Shown here: piece by piece, positions 25,015-33,833 of the stretch
Numbering within the stretch: the first letter of the stretch is position 1
Layout: each line of letters starts with the position of its first letter
NCBI GenBank assembly: GCA_020638525.1
Contig: JACKIL010000003.1
Span: 248,001-312,000, forward strand
From: Caulobacterales bacterium
Lineage (GTDB): Bacteria; Pseudomonadota; Alphaproteobacteria; Caulobacterales; Parvularculaceae
Length of the DNA: 64,000 nucleotides
Direction of reading: 5' to 3'
The notes under the pieces: generated by a model
Seen by the model: only the letters and a program-made list of their open reading frames with translations
Databases searched by the model: none
What the model was told of the DNA's origin: nothing
Made by a program: the position numbers and the translations under genes

Positions 25015-25566
25015 ATGAGCCAAGCCCCGCAGATGCACGCGACCACCATTCTCTCCGTCCGGCGTAAAGGCGAGGTTGCGATCGGCGGCGACGGGCAGGT
25101 GAGCCTCGGGAACACCATCGTCAAAGGCGACGCGAAGAAAATCCGCAAACTCTCGGGCGGCAAGGTGCTGTGCGGCTTTGCGGGCGCAACAGCCGACGCC
25201 TTCACCCTCCTTGAGCGGCTGGAGGCCAAACTCGACCAATATCCGGGCCAGCTCCTGCGCGCTTCCGTCGAGCTTGCGAAGGACTGGCGCACCGATCGCT
25301 ATCTGCGCCGCCTCGAGGCGATGATGATTGTCGCGGACCGGGACATCACGCTGACGCTGACGGGCGCTGGCGATGTTCTGGAGCCCGAAAGCGGCGTCAC
25401 GGCGATCGGCTCGGGCGGGGACTATGCGCGCTCGGCGGCGCGCGCGCTCCTCGAAGAGACGGATCTTTCGGCGGAAGAAATCGTCAGGAAGGCGATGGGC
25501 ATCGCCGCGTCGATCTGCGTTTACACGAATTCGTCGCTGACGCTTGAAAAGCTCGAGGCGCGTTAA
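25015..25566 (+). CDS. hslV: HslV (ClpQ) proteasome-like peptidase subunit
   Basis: Proteolytic core of the HslUV ATP-dependent protease, a two-ring dodecamer in the cytoplasm. The 183-residue protein has Thr10 in HATTILSVRRKGEVAIGGDGQV as the likely mature N-terminal nucleophile, and VLCGFAGATADAFTLLERLE is the conserved core. AAGGAG (25001-25006) precedes the ATG. hslU is not directly downstream: a CTERM protein gene intervenes. The upstream region is shared with hisB on the other strand. Confidence 0.97.
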   Translation: MSQAPQMHATTILSVRRKGEVAIGGDGQVSLGNTIVKGDAKKIRKLSGGKVLCGFAGATADAFTLLERLEAKLDQYPGQLLRASVELAKDWRTDRYLRRLEAMMIVADRDITLTLTGAGDVLEPESGVTAIGSGGDYARSAARALLEETDLSAEEIVRKAMGIAASICVYTNSSLTLEKLEAR

Positions 25567-25738
25567 TCATACGAAGCGCAATTTGCGCGCTTGTTAAAGT
25601 TAATTTCGTCACAAAAGACGTATAAGGATTATCCTCACACAAACAATTTTTGCGTTTACTATAAGCATTTGTTGACTTTGGCGCCGCGAATGCAGCAATC
25701 ATGGAATGCGAGTTAGTTGCGTTTCATGAGGCGACAGT

Positions 25739-26389
25739 ATGCGCGCGTTCAACGTTTCCGCGATTGCGGGTTTTGCGGCGGCGGCTGCGATCTTCACCGG
25801 CGGCGCGGCGAGCGCTGCGACCTTTAACCTTACCAGCGGCTACACAGCGGTTCCGGGCGGCTATCAGTACACGGTCGACGGCATCACGCTGACGATCACG
25901 GCTGGCGGCTTCGCCGACAACGCGACGGGCAATGTGACGCCGGGCCAGGGCGGCGCGCGCCCCTATATCTACTCGCCGGGCGTCGGCATCAGCTATAATG
26001 GCGACAATTCACACACGATCGACGGCTCGGGCCAGAACGACGTGCTCATCCTGACCTTCAGCGAAAATGTCGTCATCGACAGCATCACGTTCGGCTATTT
26101 CGACAGCAATGACGACTTCGACTTCTTCTATGACAGCGACACGAACGGAACGCTCAACCGCGTGCTCAACAACGTCGACATTCCGAATTCGGGCGTCGCG
26201 CTGCTTGCGAGCCTTTTCACGCAATCGGGCGCCTGGTTCGGCATCGGCGCTGACGGCAATGACGACAGCTTCAAGCTGAAATCGGTTTCGGTCTCGGTCG
26301 TCCCGCTTCCGGCGGCCGCGCCGTTCTTCATCGCCGGCGCCGGCGCGCTCGGCTTCTTCCGCCGCAAGGCGAAGAAAAAAACAGCTTAG
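25739..26389 (+). CDS. VPLPA-CTERM sorting domain protein
   Basis: A 216-residue exported protein. The signal peptide ends near SAA (about residue 27), the middle is a beta-rich domain with Thr/Gly/Asn-rich strands (GYTAVPGGYQYTVDGITLTI, DNSHTIDGSGQNDVLILTF), and the C-terminus is VPLPAAAPFFIAGAGALGFFRRKAKKK. The last part is a VPLPA-type CTERM tail: motif, hydrophobic helix, basic end. Such proteins are processed by an exosortase-like system and sent to the cell surface or biofilm. No exosortase gene is in the window. The gene has an AT-rich upstream region and its own terminator, so it is an independent unit within the hslV-hslU locus. Confidence 0.82.
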   Translation: MRAFNVSAIAGFAAAAAIFTGGAASAATFNLTSGYTAVPGGYQYTVDGITLTITAGGFADNATGNVTPGQGGARPYIYSPGVGISYNGDNSHTIDGSGQNDVLILTFSENVVIDSITFGYFDSNDDFDFFYDSDTNGTLNRVLNNVDIPNSGVALLASLFTQSGAWFGIGADGNDDSFKLKSVSVSVVPLPAAAPFFIAGAGALGFFRRKAKKKTA

Positions 26390-26421
26390 GGGCAGGGCTG
26401 GTTCACAGCTTTGTGGGGTGG

Positions 26422-26451
26422 AAGGGGCGCTCTTCGGAGCGCCTTTTCTTT
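26422..26451 (+). terminator. Rho-independent terminator of the CTERM gene
   Basis: The stem GGCGCTC-TTCG-GAGCGCC, extended by AAGG/TTTT pairs, is followed by TTTTCTTTTT. It lies 33 bases after the CTERM stop codon. Confidence 0.85.
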
Positions 26452-26510
26452 TTGCTTTTTCACCGTCGGTCTTCTGTGGGCGCGCCTGATCGCCTGCGTT
26501 TTTGGAGGCG

Positions 26511-26556
26511 AGCGCCTTTTAATGCGAAAACCGGTTCCCACTTTTCGCATGGCGCT
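26511..26556. repeat. Dispersed palindromic repeat, copy 2
   Basis: The outer arms AGCGCC/GGCGCT (26511-26516, 26551-26556) surround the inner arms ATGCGAAAA/TTTTCGCAT (26522-26530, 26542-26550) with core CCGGTTCCCAC. It lies between the CTERM terminator and hslU, and the core matches copy 3 in the same orientation. Confidence 0.75.
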
Positions 26557-26605
26557 CTAAATCCCGCCCCTGTCCTTTCAGAATTTGCAAAGATCCAGTT
26601 TCCTC

Positions 26606-27910
26606 ATGAATGCTTTCTCGCCTCGCGAAATCGTCTCCGAACTCGACCGCTTCATCGTCGGCCAGAAGGCCGCCAAGCGCGCCGTCGCCATCGCACTTCG
26701 AAATCGCTGGCGCCGCCGGCAGGTTGAAGGGCCGATGCGCGAAGAGATTACGCCGAAAAACATCCTGATGATCGGGCCGACCGGTGTCGGCAAAACCGAA
26801 ATCTCGCGCCGGCTTGCAAAGCTTGCGGGCGCGCCTTTCCTGAAAGTCGAGGCGACGAAGTTCACCGAGGTCGGTTATGTCGGCCGCGACGTCGACCAGA
26901 TCGTGCGCGATCTTGTCGAGATCTCCATCGGCCTCGTGCGCGAGAAACGCCGCGAAGAGGTGAAAGCGCGCGCTCACCAAGCAGCCGAAGAGCGCGTGCT
27001 GACGGCGCTTGTCGGCGATGCGCATGAGAAAACGCGCGCAAGCTTTCTCGAAAAACTGCGTTCGGGCGAACTCGACGACCGGGAGATCGAACTCGACCTG
27101 CGCGAGACGGGCGCCGGCCCGTCATTCGAGCTTCCCGGCATGGGCGGTCAGGTGGGGATGATCAACCTCTCCGACCTCCTCGCGAAAGGCTTCGGCGCGC
27201 CGAAAAAGCGCAAGAAACTGAAGGTGCGCGACGCTTACGAACCGCTCGTCGCCGAAGAATCCGACAAGCTGCTCGACGAAGAGGCCCTGCAGCGCGAGGC
27301 AGTGGAGCTCGCCGAGAATGACGGGATCGTCTTCCTCGACGAGATCGACAAGATCGCGCGGGGCGGGGGCGGCGAGCGCGGCGGCGCCGATGTGAGCCGC
27401 GAGGGCGTGCAGCGCGATCTTCTGCCGCTCATCGAAGGGGCGACGGTCGCGACCAAATACGGTCCGGTCAAAACCGACCATGTGCTTTTCATCGCCTCGG
27501 GCGCCTTCCACATCGCCAAGCCGTCGGACCTTCTCCCTGAGCTTCAGGGCCGCCTGCCGATCCGGGTCGAGCTCGACGCGCTGACGCGGGACGATTTCCG
27601 CCGCATCCTCACCGAGACGGAGGCGAGCCTTCCCCGGCAATATTCGGCGCTGATGGCGACGGAGGGCGTGACGCTCGCCTTCGAGGACAGCGCCATCGAG
27701 GCGATCGCGGACGCGGCGGCGGCGGTCAATTCGGCTATCGAGAATATCGGCGCGCGCCGCCTTTCGACGATCATGGAGACCGTTCTCGACGAGATCTCCT
27801 TCTCCGCCGCCGACCGCGCGGGAGAGACGGTGACGATCGACGCCGCCTATGTCGAAGAGCGCCTCGGGCCCATCACCGCCAACACCGACCTGTCGAAATA
27901 CATCCTCTAG
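26606..27910 (+). CDS. hslU: HslU (ClpY) ATPase subunit
   Basis: AAA+ unfoldase of HslUV, 434 residues. Walker A is IGPTGVGKTEISRRLAKL, the pore-proximal KFTEVGYVGRDV segment is present, an I-domain occupies about residues 110-230, Walker B is GIVFLDEIDKIARG, and the C-terminus ends in LSKYIL, the tail that inserts into HslV to activate it. The ATG 26606 start gives the normal N-terminus; a TTG seven codons earlier (26585) is in frame. It is separated from hslV by about 1 kb containing a CTERM gene. Confidence 0.97.
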   Translation: MNAFSPREIVSELDRFIVGQKAAKRAVAIALRNRWRRRQVEGPMREEITPKNILMIGPTGVGKTEISRRLAKLAGAPFLKVEATKFTEVGYVGRDVDQIVRDLVEISIGLVREKRREEVKARAHQAAEERVLTALVGDAHEKTRASFLEKLRSGELDDREIELDLRETGAGPSFELPGMGGQVGMINLSDLLAKGFGAPKKRKKLKVRDAYEPLVAEESDKLLDEEALQREAVELAENDGIVFLDEIDKIARGGGGERGGADVSREGVQRDLLPLIEGATVATKYGPVKTDHVLFIASGAFHIAKPSDLLPELQGRLPIRVELDALTRDDFRRILTETEASLPRQYSALMATEGVTLAFEDSAIEAIADAAAAVNSAIENIGARRLSTIMETVLDEISFSAADRAGETVTIDAAYVEERLGPITANTDLSKYIL

Positions 27911-28095
27911 GAGGGGCCTTGGGCGCGGGAGCGTTGCCGCAGCGCAACAGCCCTTCCCGCCCAACCCCTTGCCAAAGCGGCGGAAACGCGCGGGCCCCAA
28001 AGCGGCCTGAGCCTTCGAAAGGGCGCGGGCGGGCTTTCCCATTCGTTAAAGGCGCGTTAATCTCTTAAGCCTTGAGGGGAAGAGTGGGTTCAGCC

Positions 28096-29982
28096 ATGGC
28101 AGACGGCGCGCCGACCGTATCACGCAGACGATCGCGTTATTCGTTCTTTGACGAGACGGACCCGCGTTTTTCGGGGGCCCCGGAAGAGCATTCCGCGCAT
28201 GAGCGCGCCTCTCATCACGGCCATGAAGGCAAGGAGCGCCCGCGCGTCGCATTCACGGGCGAGGAATTCGGCTTCGGCTATCAGGCGACCGGCAAGTTCC
28301 TTGAGCGCGCGCGCCGCCGCGGCACGGTTTCTGATGGCGGCCTTCGCGGCCTCTCAACACGGCCCGAGCGCGAATATGACGAGGCGAGCCCCAACGCGCA
28401 TTTCGACTATAGCGCCGGCATAACGCAGCCGCTCCGGACCAAAGAGCAGGCGCTGATGGCGGTGAAGACCCACACCGCCGACTTCGCGCTGGTGCCGTTC
28501 TACAACCCTTACGCGGGTTACGATTACGAGACGCTGCGAGCGCTCGGCAGCCTGCTCACGCTTCTCGGCGTCGAACAGGTTTCGGCGACGGACAATCTCT
28601 GCCTCGCCGTCCATGAATCGCAGCTCTATGACATCATTCAGTCGGCGCATCCGGGCACGGGCTTCTCCGCCCTGCAACGCCGTTTCAGAAAGTCCTGGGG
28701 GACGATCGATTCCGGCAGCGGCAACGCGCCGGGCGCCGGCTATGAAGCCGAAATGCCGCGCGCTGGGCTTCCGATCGACATGTCCGATCAGAAGCTCATC
28801 CGCGACCGGATCGATCTCGTTTTCGCCGGCCCGGAAGCGGCGCGCCGCTGCAAGTCGAAGCTTGACGGCCTTCGCGCCACCGGCGTCGACGTGCGCGAGA
28901 CGCCGCAAATGGTCGAGCCGCATCGCGAGCTTGCACGCCTCGCGCGCTCAACGGCAACGACCGCGCGCCAGACCAACACCTATTTCGACCCGATGTCGGG
29001 CGAAACGCGCTCCTTCTCGACACTCGGCGCCGAGGCGCAGGCGGGCAAGCTGTTCGGCATGGTCCTGCCTTACGAAGTCGCGATGCGCTCGTCGGACTAC
29101 ATCATCGTCGACCACAATTTCGATGACGCGCCGGCCGACAAGACGCGCTTCATGGTCGTTGAGAACAACCTCGACCACACCCTCGTCGAAGACGCCTATC
29201 GCACGACCGACGCGCGGACCCGCTACTGGACGCGCCGGCTTTCGGCGCTTTCTGGCGGCGACCCGAACCGGTTCATCTCGGCTATCGGTTCAGTCGTCGT
29301 CGCGGCGGCCATTACGCTGATGTTCTTCGGCGCCCTCGGCGCGAGCAGCTTCTCGGCCGCCTTCCTTACCGAAGAAGTCACGAAATGGCTCTCGCCGATG
29401 ATGGCGAGCGGCGCGATCGCCGCGGGCGGCGCGCTTCTTCTGCTCGGCTGGCTCCTCAAGGAGCATCAGAGCGAGGGCGCGACTGGCGTGCGGCTGATGC
29501 TGCGCTTCAAGCGCGACGAGACTGCCGCGTCGATCGGCGATGTTGAGAACTATCTGCGGAACTTCGGCGTGCGCCACACCGTGGTGCGCATGGACGAAGA
29601 CAGCGAGGGGCATGCTCCCGCTTCGATCCTCCTCGACATCGAACTCGCGCCCGTCGATTTCGTCTATAATCCGTGGACGATGCTGACGCGCCGCCTGCGC
29701 GGCTCGGTCGCCAATGGCGCGCTCAAGAAAGCCTTCTCACGCTGGAAGAACCGCGGCGTTCTCGTGCTCGCGGCGATGACGATCGAGAAGGATGCGAACG
29801 GACAATCGATGTTCCAGCTGCCGCAGCACAAGCAGCGCCGCTGGTGGGCCGAGGGCCTTCGCGATCTCGTCTCCACGACGGTCGAAGAGCTGTCGATCCG
29901 CTTCATGCGCGTGCTCTTCTACTATCTCCTGCCGGCGGCGATCGTCCTCTACATCCTCTGGAAATACGCGCTCGGCAACTAA
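28096..29982 (+). CDS. Membrane protein with prephenate-dehydratase-like domain
   Basis: A 628-residue protein. An N-terminal disordered His/Arg-rich region covers about 1-48. Residues about 50-375 follow the prephenate dehydratase (PDT) domain order: VAFTGEEFGFGYQA, DFALVPFYNPYAGYDYETL, LCLAVHESQ, VFAGPEAARRCKSKL (compare SHPQALxQC) and DKTRFMVV with the TRF motif (T350-R351-F352). Two membrane helices lie at about 393-413 and 438-455, then a cytosolic domain, then a final helix at about 605-622. Ser/His of the SHPQ site are replaced by Ala/Gly, so it probably lacks ordinary dehydratase activity. ATG 28096 is preferred over TTG 28072. Annotated elsewhere probably as hypothetical. Confidence 0.72.
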   Translation: MADGAPTVSRRRSRYSFFDETDPRFSGAPEEHSAHERASHHGHEGKERPRVAFTGEEFGFGYQATGKFLERARRRGTVSDGGLRGLSTRPEREYDEASPNAHFDYSAGITQPLRTKEQALMAVKTHTADFALVPFYNPYAGYDYETLRALGSLLTLLGVEQVSATDNLCLAVHESQLYDIIQSAHPGTGFSALQRRFRKSWGTIDSGSGNAPGAGYEAEMPRAGLPIDMSDQKLIRDRIDLVFAGPEAARRCKSKLDGLRATGVDVRETPQMVEPHRELARLARSTATTARQTNTYFDPMSGETRSFSTLGAEAQAGKLFGMVLPYEVAMRSSDYIIVDHNFDDAPADKTRFMVVENNLDHTLVEDAYRTTDARTRYWTRRLSALSGGDPNRFISAIGSVVVAAAITLMFFGALGASSFSAAFLTEEVTKWLSPMMASGAIAAGGALLLLGWLLKEHQSEGATGVRLMLRFKRDETAASIGDVENYLRNFGVRHTVVRMDEDSEGHAPASILLDIELAPVDFVYNPWTMLTRRLRGSVANGALKKAFSRWKNRGVLVLAAMTIEKDANGQSMFQLPQHKQRRWWAEGLRDLVSTTVEELSIRFMRVLFYYLLPAAIVLYILWKYALGN

Positions 29983-30007
29983 GGCCGCGTAAGCACGCCA
30001 ATTACAA

Positions 30008-30032
30008 AACGCCCGGTTCAAAGCCGGGCGTT
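30008..30032. terminator. Bidirectional terminator between PDT-like gene and smr
   Basis: The stem AACGCCCGG / CCGGGCGTT with a 7-base loop is flanked by AAAA on one side and TTTTTCTTTTT on the other, so it serves the plus-strand gene. It ends inside the smr 3' end, whose stop codon lies in the loop region (30018-30020). Confidence 0.85.
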
Positions 30033-30617
30033 TTTCTTTTTCAGGAACACGTAGAACGCGCCGGCGCCGCCATCTTTCGGCGCGGCGGGCGAGGCGCGCG
30101 CGACAAGCGAGCGCAGAGGCTCTTCGTCGATCCATTCCTGAAAGCGTCGGCGGATGACCCCGCGCGGCGCGCGCTCTTCAAAGGGCTCGCGTTCGATCGC
30201 CGATCCCTTGCCGGTGATAACGAGAACGCAGCGGCAATGGTCGGCCTGCGCGCGCTCAAGGAACGAGGCGAGCGCGACCTGCGCCGCGACCTGCGTCATC
30301 CCGTGAAGGTCGATCACGCGATCGATAGAGATGCGCCCGCGCCGCGCGCGCTTGTCGAGCGCGGGATCGCCGCCTTCAAAAGCGGATGGCGCGCGGGGCT
30401 TCCTGGCCGGCGCGGACTTTGCTGGCGCCGCTTTCTGCTTCGCGCGGCCTCGGGGTTTCGCCGCTTCGGTCGGCGTCATCGCCTCGCGCGTCGTCTCACC
30501 GATATTGACGCCGGGCGGGCCTTCTTCGGAGGAAGCGCGCTTCTTCATGGGACTGACGTCGCGCGTCACGCGCTTCCAGAGCGCATGTTCATCGCCCGAC
30601 AGGCGCCGGCGCTTCAT
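30018..30617 (-). CDS. Smr domain protein (DUF of MutS2 C-terminal type)
   Basis: A 199-residue protein with a variable, basic, Ala/Pro-rich N-terminal half (about 1-90) and a C-terminal Smr domain. Smr motifs VIDLHGMTQ and VLVITGKGS are present, and the domain is followed by a GAFYVFLKKK end. Smr domains are nicking or RNA-cleaving nucleases, or act in translation quality control; the bacterial stand-alone forms are not well defined. The ATG overlaps the 3' end of mltA by four bases, so mltA-smr form an operon. Confidence 0.88.
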   Translation of the reverse strand: MKRRRLSGDEHALWKRVTRDVSPMKKRASSEEGPPGVNIGETTREAMTPTEAAKPRGRAKQKAAPAKSAPARKPRAPSAFEGGDPALDKRARRGRISIDRVIDLHGMTQVAAQVALASFLERAQADHCRCVLVITGKGSAIEREPFEERAPRGVIRRRFQEWIDEEPLRSLVARASPAAPKDGGAGAFYVFLKKKNARL

Positions 30618-31993
30618 CGCCGCGCCTTTCCGCGCTGAAGCGCGCCGCTCGCCTCGAGCCGTGCCGCCAGCGCGCGCGGAACGAGCACGATCATGTCGCC
30701 TTCCGCCCGGAGGCGGCCGGCTTCCTCGCCCGCCCTGTCGCCGGCGCCGAGGAACACGTCAGCGCGCAACGGCCCTCTGATCGCGCCGCCCGTATCCTGC
30801 GCGATGTGAAGGCGCGAAAAACCGTCCGTACGCCCCGCAACCGGCGGGATCGAGAGCCAGACAGGCGCGCCCATCGCATAATAGCGCCGGTCCGCTGCAA
30901 TGCTGCGCACCGGCTCAAGCTGCACGCCGCCAGCCCCATAAGGCCCGAGATCGGGATCGGGAAGATCGTCAAGCGTGCGGAAGAAGACGTAGGATTCATT
31001 CGCCTCGCGCAGGCTCTGCGCTTCTTGCGGGGCGGACTTCGCAAGCCACTGGCGGATCGTCTGCATGCTGACATTCTCGAGCGTCAGCTCGCCGCGGTCG
31101 ACAAGGATCTTGCCGATCGCCGTGTAGGGCCGCCCGTTCTGACCATCAAAACCGACGCGCATTTCGCGCCCGTTCTGAAGGCGCAGCCGGCCCGAGCCCT
31201 GAATCTGCAGGAAGAAAAGATCGTTCGGATCGACCCAGGCGAGCGCGTCGGGCTCGCCGAGCGCGCCGCCATTGATCGCGCGATGATCCGGATAGGGCCG
31301 AAGCGCGCCGTCTTCGACAAAGCCTGCAATGCGCTGGCCGGCGAGCTCCTTCCTGAACGCCCCGAGATCGACGGTGACGAGGTTCGCAGGCCGGCGCAGA
31401 ACGGGCGCAGACTGCTCAAGCGTCTTGAAGGTGGAGGCGTGATAGATCGGCTCGTAATAGCCCGTGACGAGCCCTTCGCGGTCGACCTCGACGCCAAAAC
31501 GCCACGCTCGTCCGCCGGGCAGGGGCTTGCGCCTGCTGACGATCAGCACCGGGCGGAAGTGATATTCAAAAACGCCGCGCGCCGCCGAGAGGGCGGCCGT
31601 CGCATCGGCGTAGCGCGTCGTCCGCAGCGCACGCGCCGCTTCGCAAGCCTCTCTCCAGTCGCCCGCGCGGCCGGCAAGGCTCGCCCCGTCAGGCGCATCG
31701 CCCAGCGCCTCCATCGGATTTGCGGGCGCGCTGTCTTCGAGGAGGTCGAGCTTGTCGCAGGAGCGCAGGAAAGCCGGGATCGCTCTCGACTGGTTATCGC
31801 GCCGCCAGTCTTTCAAATCGGAGAAGGAGAGCGCCTCAAGCGACAGGCGCGGCGGGCCGTAATCGGCGTCGCGCACGGGCGGACGCACATAGACCGGGAG
31901 AACGCCGGAAAAGACGAGAACAGCGAGAGCGCAGGCGACGCTGACCGAGAGAGTCAGCGAAAACGCAAGGGCGATCTGGCCAAGGCGTCGCAA
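30614..31993 (-). CDS. mltA: Membrane-bound lytic transglycosylase MltA
   Basis: Cleaves murein between MurNAc and GlcNAc to release 1,6-anhydro muropeptides. The 459-residue protein has an N-terminal hydrophobic segment (about 8-32) but no lipobox, so it is anchored as a signal-anchor rather than as a lipoprotein. The MltA domain contains VTGYYEPIYHAS and FLQIQGSGRLRLQNG, and the 3D domain follows with HIAQDTGGAIRGPLRADVFLG, whose aspartates form the active site. The start is TTG (31993) preceded by GGGG; no in-frame ATG lies close. smr is downstream and the Tim44-like gene upstream, all on the minus strand. Confidence 0.92.
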   Translation of the reverse strand: MRRLGQIALAFSLTLSVSVACALAVLVFSGVLPVYVRPPVRDADYGPPRLSLEALSFSDLKDWRRDNQSRAIPAFLRSCDKLDLLEDSAPANPMEALGDAPDGASLAGRAGDWREACEAARALRTTRYADATAALSAARGVFEYHFRPVLIVSRRKPLPGGRAWRFGVEVDREGLVTGYYEPIYHASTFKTLEQSAPVLRRPANLVTVDLGAFRKELAGQRIAGFVEDGALRPYPDHRAINGGALGEPDALAWVDPNDLFFLQIQGSGRLRLQNGREMRVGFDGQNGRPYTAIGKILVDRGELTLENVSMQTIRQWLAKSAPQEAQSLREANESYVFFRTLDDLPDPDLGPYGAGGVQLEPVRSIAADRRYYAMGAPVWLSIPPVAGRTDGFSRLHIAQDTGGAIRGPLRADVFLGAGDRAGEEAGRLRAEGDMIVLVPRALAARLEASGALQRGKARR

Positions 31994-32031
31994 ATTGAGC
32001 CCCGTGCGGCGGACATCGGATGGAATCGTGC

Positions 32032-32667
32032 TTAGCCCGCTGCGCCGGTCGCGACAAGAATCCAGTTCGGATCGCCGCTCGACGCCTTGCGCGAGAAGGT
32101 CCAGCGATCCTTGACGAGGTCAATGCGCGCCGGATCGCCATCGACAACCTCGCCCGCGCGGTCGCGCATGACGCGCACCTGATTGGAGGCGAAATCGATG
32201 ACCGCCGTCATTACGCCGTCCCTGACCTCGCTCGAAACGATTGACGCCGAATCGATTCCGACGAATTTCAGCTCGCTCGAATAGCCGTTCGCCTCGCGAT
32301 CGGCGAGCGCGGCCTTGAATGCATCGTATACGGACTGGCCTAGAAAGCGGCGGATGCTCTTGAGATCGCCCGCGGCGAACGCCTCGATGATCATCTCATA
32401 GGCGCTGCGCGCTCCGGCGAGGAACGCTTTCTCGTTGAAGGAGGGGTCAGCCTCGCTCAGGGGCGCTGCAGCCGGCGAAACGGGCGCGCGGCGCGGTTCA
32501 GCGTCAACCTCAGCAACGGGCTCCTGATTTTGCGCGCCCTGAGCCGTTTTCTGGAGAGCGTCAAGATCGTGGCGCTGCTCGTGACCGGTTCTCGATCCGA
32601 GAACGGAGAAGAGCCTGTAGATGATGAAGGCGGCGACGCCACCGAAGATCAAAATGACTGGGTCCAT
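32032..32667 (-). CDS. Tim44/TimA-type membrane-associated protein
   Basis: A 211-residue protein with an N-terminal membrane helix (MDPVILIFGGVAAFIIYRLFSVLG), a charged linker, and a C-terminal Tim44-like domain (about 85-205) with FNEKAFLAGARSAYEMIIEAFAAGDLKSIRRFL and SSEVRDGVMTAVIDFASNQV. In alphaproteobacteria this protein (TimA) is related to the mitochondrial import motor component Tim44. ATG 32667 is favoured; an upstream TTG adds nine codons. It is divergent from fxsA and followed by mltA. Confidence 0.9.
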   Translation of the reverse strand: MDPVILIFGGVAAFIIYRLFSVLGSRTGHEQRHDLDALQKTAQGAQNQEPVAEVDAEPRRAPVSPAAAPLSEADPSFNEKAFLAGARSAYEMIIEAFAAGDLKSIRRFLGQSVYDAFKAALADREANGYSSELKFVGIDSASIVSSEVRDGVMTAVIDFASNQVRVMRDRAGEVVDGDPARIDLVKDRWTFSRKASSGDPNWILVATGAAG

Positions 32668-32770
32668 AACGCCGGACGCTTTTTGCTCGTACAAAGGTTT
32701 AAACGCAAGGCTCGACCTCTATATAAGGCCGGAAACCGAGATTACACCATTAGGTTATGATCCCCTTGAT

Positions 32771-33169
32771 ATGATCCCGATTCTGGCGGCCCTCTTCATC
32801 ATCGGCCCTATCGCCGAGATTTACGTCCTCCTGACGGCGGCGAACGCGGTCGGGGTTTGGCCGGTCATTCTCGCCTGCATCGGCACGGCGGTCCTCGGCG
32901 GCTTCCTGCTTCGGCTTGAGGGGCTCGCGGCCCTCAGGAGCGCGCAGGCCGACATGACCGACGGGCGCGTGCCGGTGGAAGCGGCGGTCGACGCCATTTT
33001 TCTCGTCCTTGCGGCCCCGCTCCTGATGACGCCCGGCTTCATCACGGATGCGATCGGCTTCCTCCTCCTCGTACCGCCGCTTCGCCACTGGATCGCCCGG
33101 CAGGCCCTGAAGCGGTTGCGCCGCAGCATCGAGACCGGCGACACGCAGGTTTTCATTAAACGCTTTTGA
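32771..33169 (+). CDS. fxsA: FxsA family membrane protein
   Basis: A 132-residue membrane protein with a first helix (MIPILAALFIIGPIAEIYVLL), a second (WPVILACIGTAVLGGFLLRLEGLAAL) and a third around PLLMTPGFITDAIGFLLLVPPLR, the signature order of FxsA. In E. coli FxsA overexpression relieves phage exclusion; the normal role is unclear. ATG 32771 starts at the conserved region; codons upstream in frame are not coding-like. It lies next to secB, as in other alphaproteobacteria. Confidence 0.9.
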   Translation: MIPILAALFIIGPIAEIYVLLTAANAVGVWPVILACIGTAVLGGFLLRLEGLAALRSAQADMTDGRVPVEAAVDAIFLVLAAPLLMTPGFITDAIGFLLLVPPLRHWIARQALKRLRRSIETGDTQVFIKRF

Positions 33170-33285
33170 CGGGCGAGGCCGAACAGGCCTCCCCTTATGC
33201 GGGAACGCTCGCGCGGGTTGCCGCGCGCTCGCAGGGCGTGTATGACGCCCCCCTCTTGCGATCCCGCAAAGCGAGGATGAAGGCG

Positions 33286-33825
33286 ATGGCGGATTCCGAC
33301 CCCAATCAGCAGGCCAATGGCCAAGGCGAGCAACCGGCTGCAGCGCCGCAGGCGCGCGTCGAGGCGGGCCCGCCCAGCATGTCGGTGCGGGCGCAATATC
33401 TGAAGGATCTCTCGTTTGAGAATCCGCGCGCCCCGGCGAGCTTCCAGGACAATGGCCAGCAGCCGCAGTTCCAGGTCGACGTCAACGTCAATGCGGCCGG
33501 GACGGGCGATCATGTCTTCGAAGTCGAGCTGTCGGTCTCTGCGCGCGCGAGCCGCGGCGATCTCACGGCCTTCGTCATCGAGGCGACCTATGCTGGCCTC
33601 TTTGAGATCCGAAACGTTCCGGCGGAGCACCTTGAGCCGATCATTCTTGTCGAGTGCCCGCGCATCCTCTTCCCGTTCATGCGCCAGATCGTCTCCGATG
33701 CGACGCGCAACGGGAACTTCCCGCCGCTGATGCTTGAGCCGATCGATTTCTTCGCGATCTATCAGCGCAACAAGATGCAGCAGGCGGCCCAAACGGCGCA
33801 GCAGCCAGCGACTGCGAACGCCTGA
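33286..33825 (+). CDS. secB: Protein-export chaperone SecB
   Basis: Tetrameric cytoplasmic chaperone that keeps preproteins unfolded and hands them to SecA. The 179-residue protein has a typical alphaproteobacterial N-terminal Gln/Ala-rich tail, then MSVRAQYLKDLSFENPRAP, VELSVSARASRGDLTAF, and the C-terminal CPRILFPFMRQIVSDATRNG FPPLMLEPIDF region that binds SecA. A GCGAGG ribosome site precedes ATG 33286; ATG 33277 in frame would add three residues. The neighbouring dnaQ converges with it, 8 bases apart. Confidence 0.97.
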   Translation: MADSDPNQQANGQGEQPAAAPQARVEAGPPSMSVRAQYLKDLSFENPRAPASFQDNGQQPQFQVDVNVNAAGTGDHVFEVELSVSARASRGDLTAFVIEATYAGLFEIRNVPAEHLEPIILVECPRILFPFMRQIVSDATRNGNFPPLMLEPIDFFAIYQRNKMQQAAQTAQQPATANA

Positions 33826-33833
33826 TCAGGCTT

